From NCBI GenBank assembly GCA_019912385.1, contig JAIOIW010000089.1, positions 1 through 43,146 of the forward strand: DNA of 43,146 bases. Reading direction: 5' to 3'. The notes under the pieces are model-generated. The model searched no databases. It saw nothing but the letters and a program-made list of their open reading frames with translations, and was not told the origin of the DNA. Of the stretch, positions 42,422 through 43,146 are shown piece by piece. Numbering within the stretch: the stretch's first letter is position 1; each line of letters begins with the position of its first letter. The position numbers and the translations under genes are program-made. This stretch comes from Notoacmeibacter sp. GTDB taxonomy: Bacteria; Pseudomonadota; Alphaproteobacteria; Rhizobiales; Rhizobiaceae.

Positions 42422-43146
42422 ATGGCCGACCTGACCGAAGCAGCAACGGAAAAACGGCGCAGGTCGCTGAAACCACTCCGCCGACTGGCGCCCTACCTGG
42501 CGCGGTACAAGGGCATGGTGGCGGCCGCGCTCTTTTTCCTTGTCATGGCTGCGTCAACGACACTGACGCTGCCGCTCGCGGTGCGGCGGATGATCGACCA
42601 CGGGTTTTCCGGCGGCGACTCCATCTTCATCGCCAATTATTTCTCGATGCTGATCGTGATCGCCAGCGTGCTCGCGCTGGCCTCGGCCGGGCGCTACTTC
42701 TTCGTCATCACGCTTGGCGAACGCGTGGTGGCCGACATCAGGCGCGACGTGTTCGATCATGTCACGGAACTGTCGCCCGCCTTTTTCGATACCGCGCAGT
42801 CCGGCGAGATCGTATCAAGGCTGACCGCCGATACCACGCAGATCAAGTCGGCGGTGGGCGCAACGGCCTCCCTGGCCTTGCGCAATACGATGCTTGGCAT
42901 CGGCGCGCTCGGCATGATGGTCTATACCAGCCCCAAGCTGTCCGGCCTGGTGATCGCGGCCATTCCGGTGATCGTGCTGCCGCTGGTTGCCTTCGGCCGC
43001 TCCGTCAGGCGCAAGTCGCGCGCCGCGCAGGATACGCTGGCCAGTGCAACGGCTTTCGCTTCGGAACAGATCGGTTCGGTACGCACCATGCAGGCCTTCA
43101 CCAACGAACCGCTGGTGCGCGGCCGGTTTTCCGCGGCGGTGGAGGC
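42422..43146 (+). CDS. ABC transporter, MsbA-like transmembrane domain (3' end outside window)
   Basis: The frame starts at the ATG at 42422, with GAGAG ahead of it, and stays open to the end of the window (about 241 codons). The product begins MADLTEAATEKRRRSLKPLR and shows the ABC exporter type 1 transmembrane domain: a first helix near residues 33-50, a second near 75-95, the segment ELSPAFFDTAQSGEIVSRLT near residues 117-136, and further helices near 150-185. The ATPase domain lies beyond the window. It is likely an MsbA-like half-transporter of lipid or drug type. It is divergent from rpmE. Confidence 0.9.
   Translation, partial: MADLTEAATEKRRRSLKPLRRLAPYLARYKGMVAAALFFLVMAASTTLTLPLAVRRMIDHGFSGGDSIFIANYFSMLIVIASVLALASAGRYFFVITLGERVVADIRRDVFDHVTELSPAFFDTAQSGEIVSRLTADTTQIKSAVGATASLALRNTMLGIGALGMMVYTSPKLSGLVIAAIPVIVLPLVAFGRSVRRKSRAAQDTLASATAFASEQIGSVRTMQAFTNEPLVRGRFSAAVE

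Noticed and set aside
1-43146. CRISPR arrays, tRNA genes, transposases and phage genes
   Set aside because: Reading through the window showed no regularly spaced repeats, no tRNA-like sequences and no proteins of these types.

Overview
The window is from the chromosome of a high-GC alphaproteobacterium, most likely a member of the Hyphomicrobiales (Rhizobiales; Phyllobacteriaceae/Mesorhizobium-like). Lineage markers are gapR (DUF2312), the DUF1013 cell-cycle regulator trcR, the DUF1244, DUF1036, DUF3422 and DUF4164 proteins, the cysteine-free L31 and L36 proteins, and the tkt-gap-pgk order. The genus is an inference from gene content. I saw no tRNA, rRNA, CRISPR array, transposase, phage gene or plasmid function.

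Layout. At 1-1585 the window opens inside a CoxE-type VWA gene, followed by msrB. A minus-strand block (1587-3469) holds an N-formylglutamate amidohydrolase-like gene, DUF1244, gapR and a small membrane protein, divergent from a DUF1036 gene and pyruvate kinase. Positions 5846-7996 form a metal/stress patch: a ZIP transporter, a bacterioferritin-like protein without the heme methionine, and two small unknown genes. Next come a TPR protein with an alpha/beta hydrolase, rpmJ, trcR, a VOC protein with a WYL regulator, an SDR, and a two-component system whose sensor kinase is split by an apparent one-base frameshift. Two short acidic exported proteins and small conserved-looking genes lead to the SGNH-pgk-gap-tkt glycolytic/pentose block (16897-22223).

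The second half holds DUF4164-zapA, DUF3422, a stand-alone KAS III-like enzyme, a stand-alone Tad-type protein with a TTG start, a divergent LysR/oxidoreductase pair, a MoxR ATPase (the usual partner of the VWA gene, here about 28 kb away), and DoxX. A minus-strand run follows with uup, thiamine pyrophosphokinase, an MBL-fold lipoprotein and a cupin. Then come cspA-rpsU divergent from a DEAD-box helicase, a class II (degradative-type) HMG-CoA reductase, a GFA protein, yebC with a SelT/SelW-like gene, an ATP-grasp-like protein of unknown function, rpmE, and the start of an MsbA-like ABC transporter that runs off the window.

Most genes are housekeeping. The most interesting signals lie between and just ahead of genes. 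A perfect 20-bp palindrome sits on a good sigma-70 promoter immediately ahead of the unknown ATP-grasp gene. A two-hairpin leader precedes rpmE, and shorter structured leaders precede rpmJ, rpsU and cspA. There are operator-like palindromes at doxX and at the VOC/WYL pair, and two matching inverted repeats ahead of yebC. I did not find a multi-gene system that I could confidently call new; the ATP-grasp gene with its operator is the best candidate.
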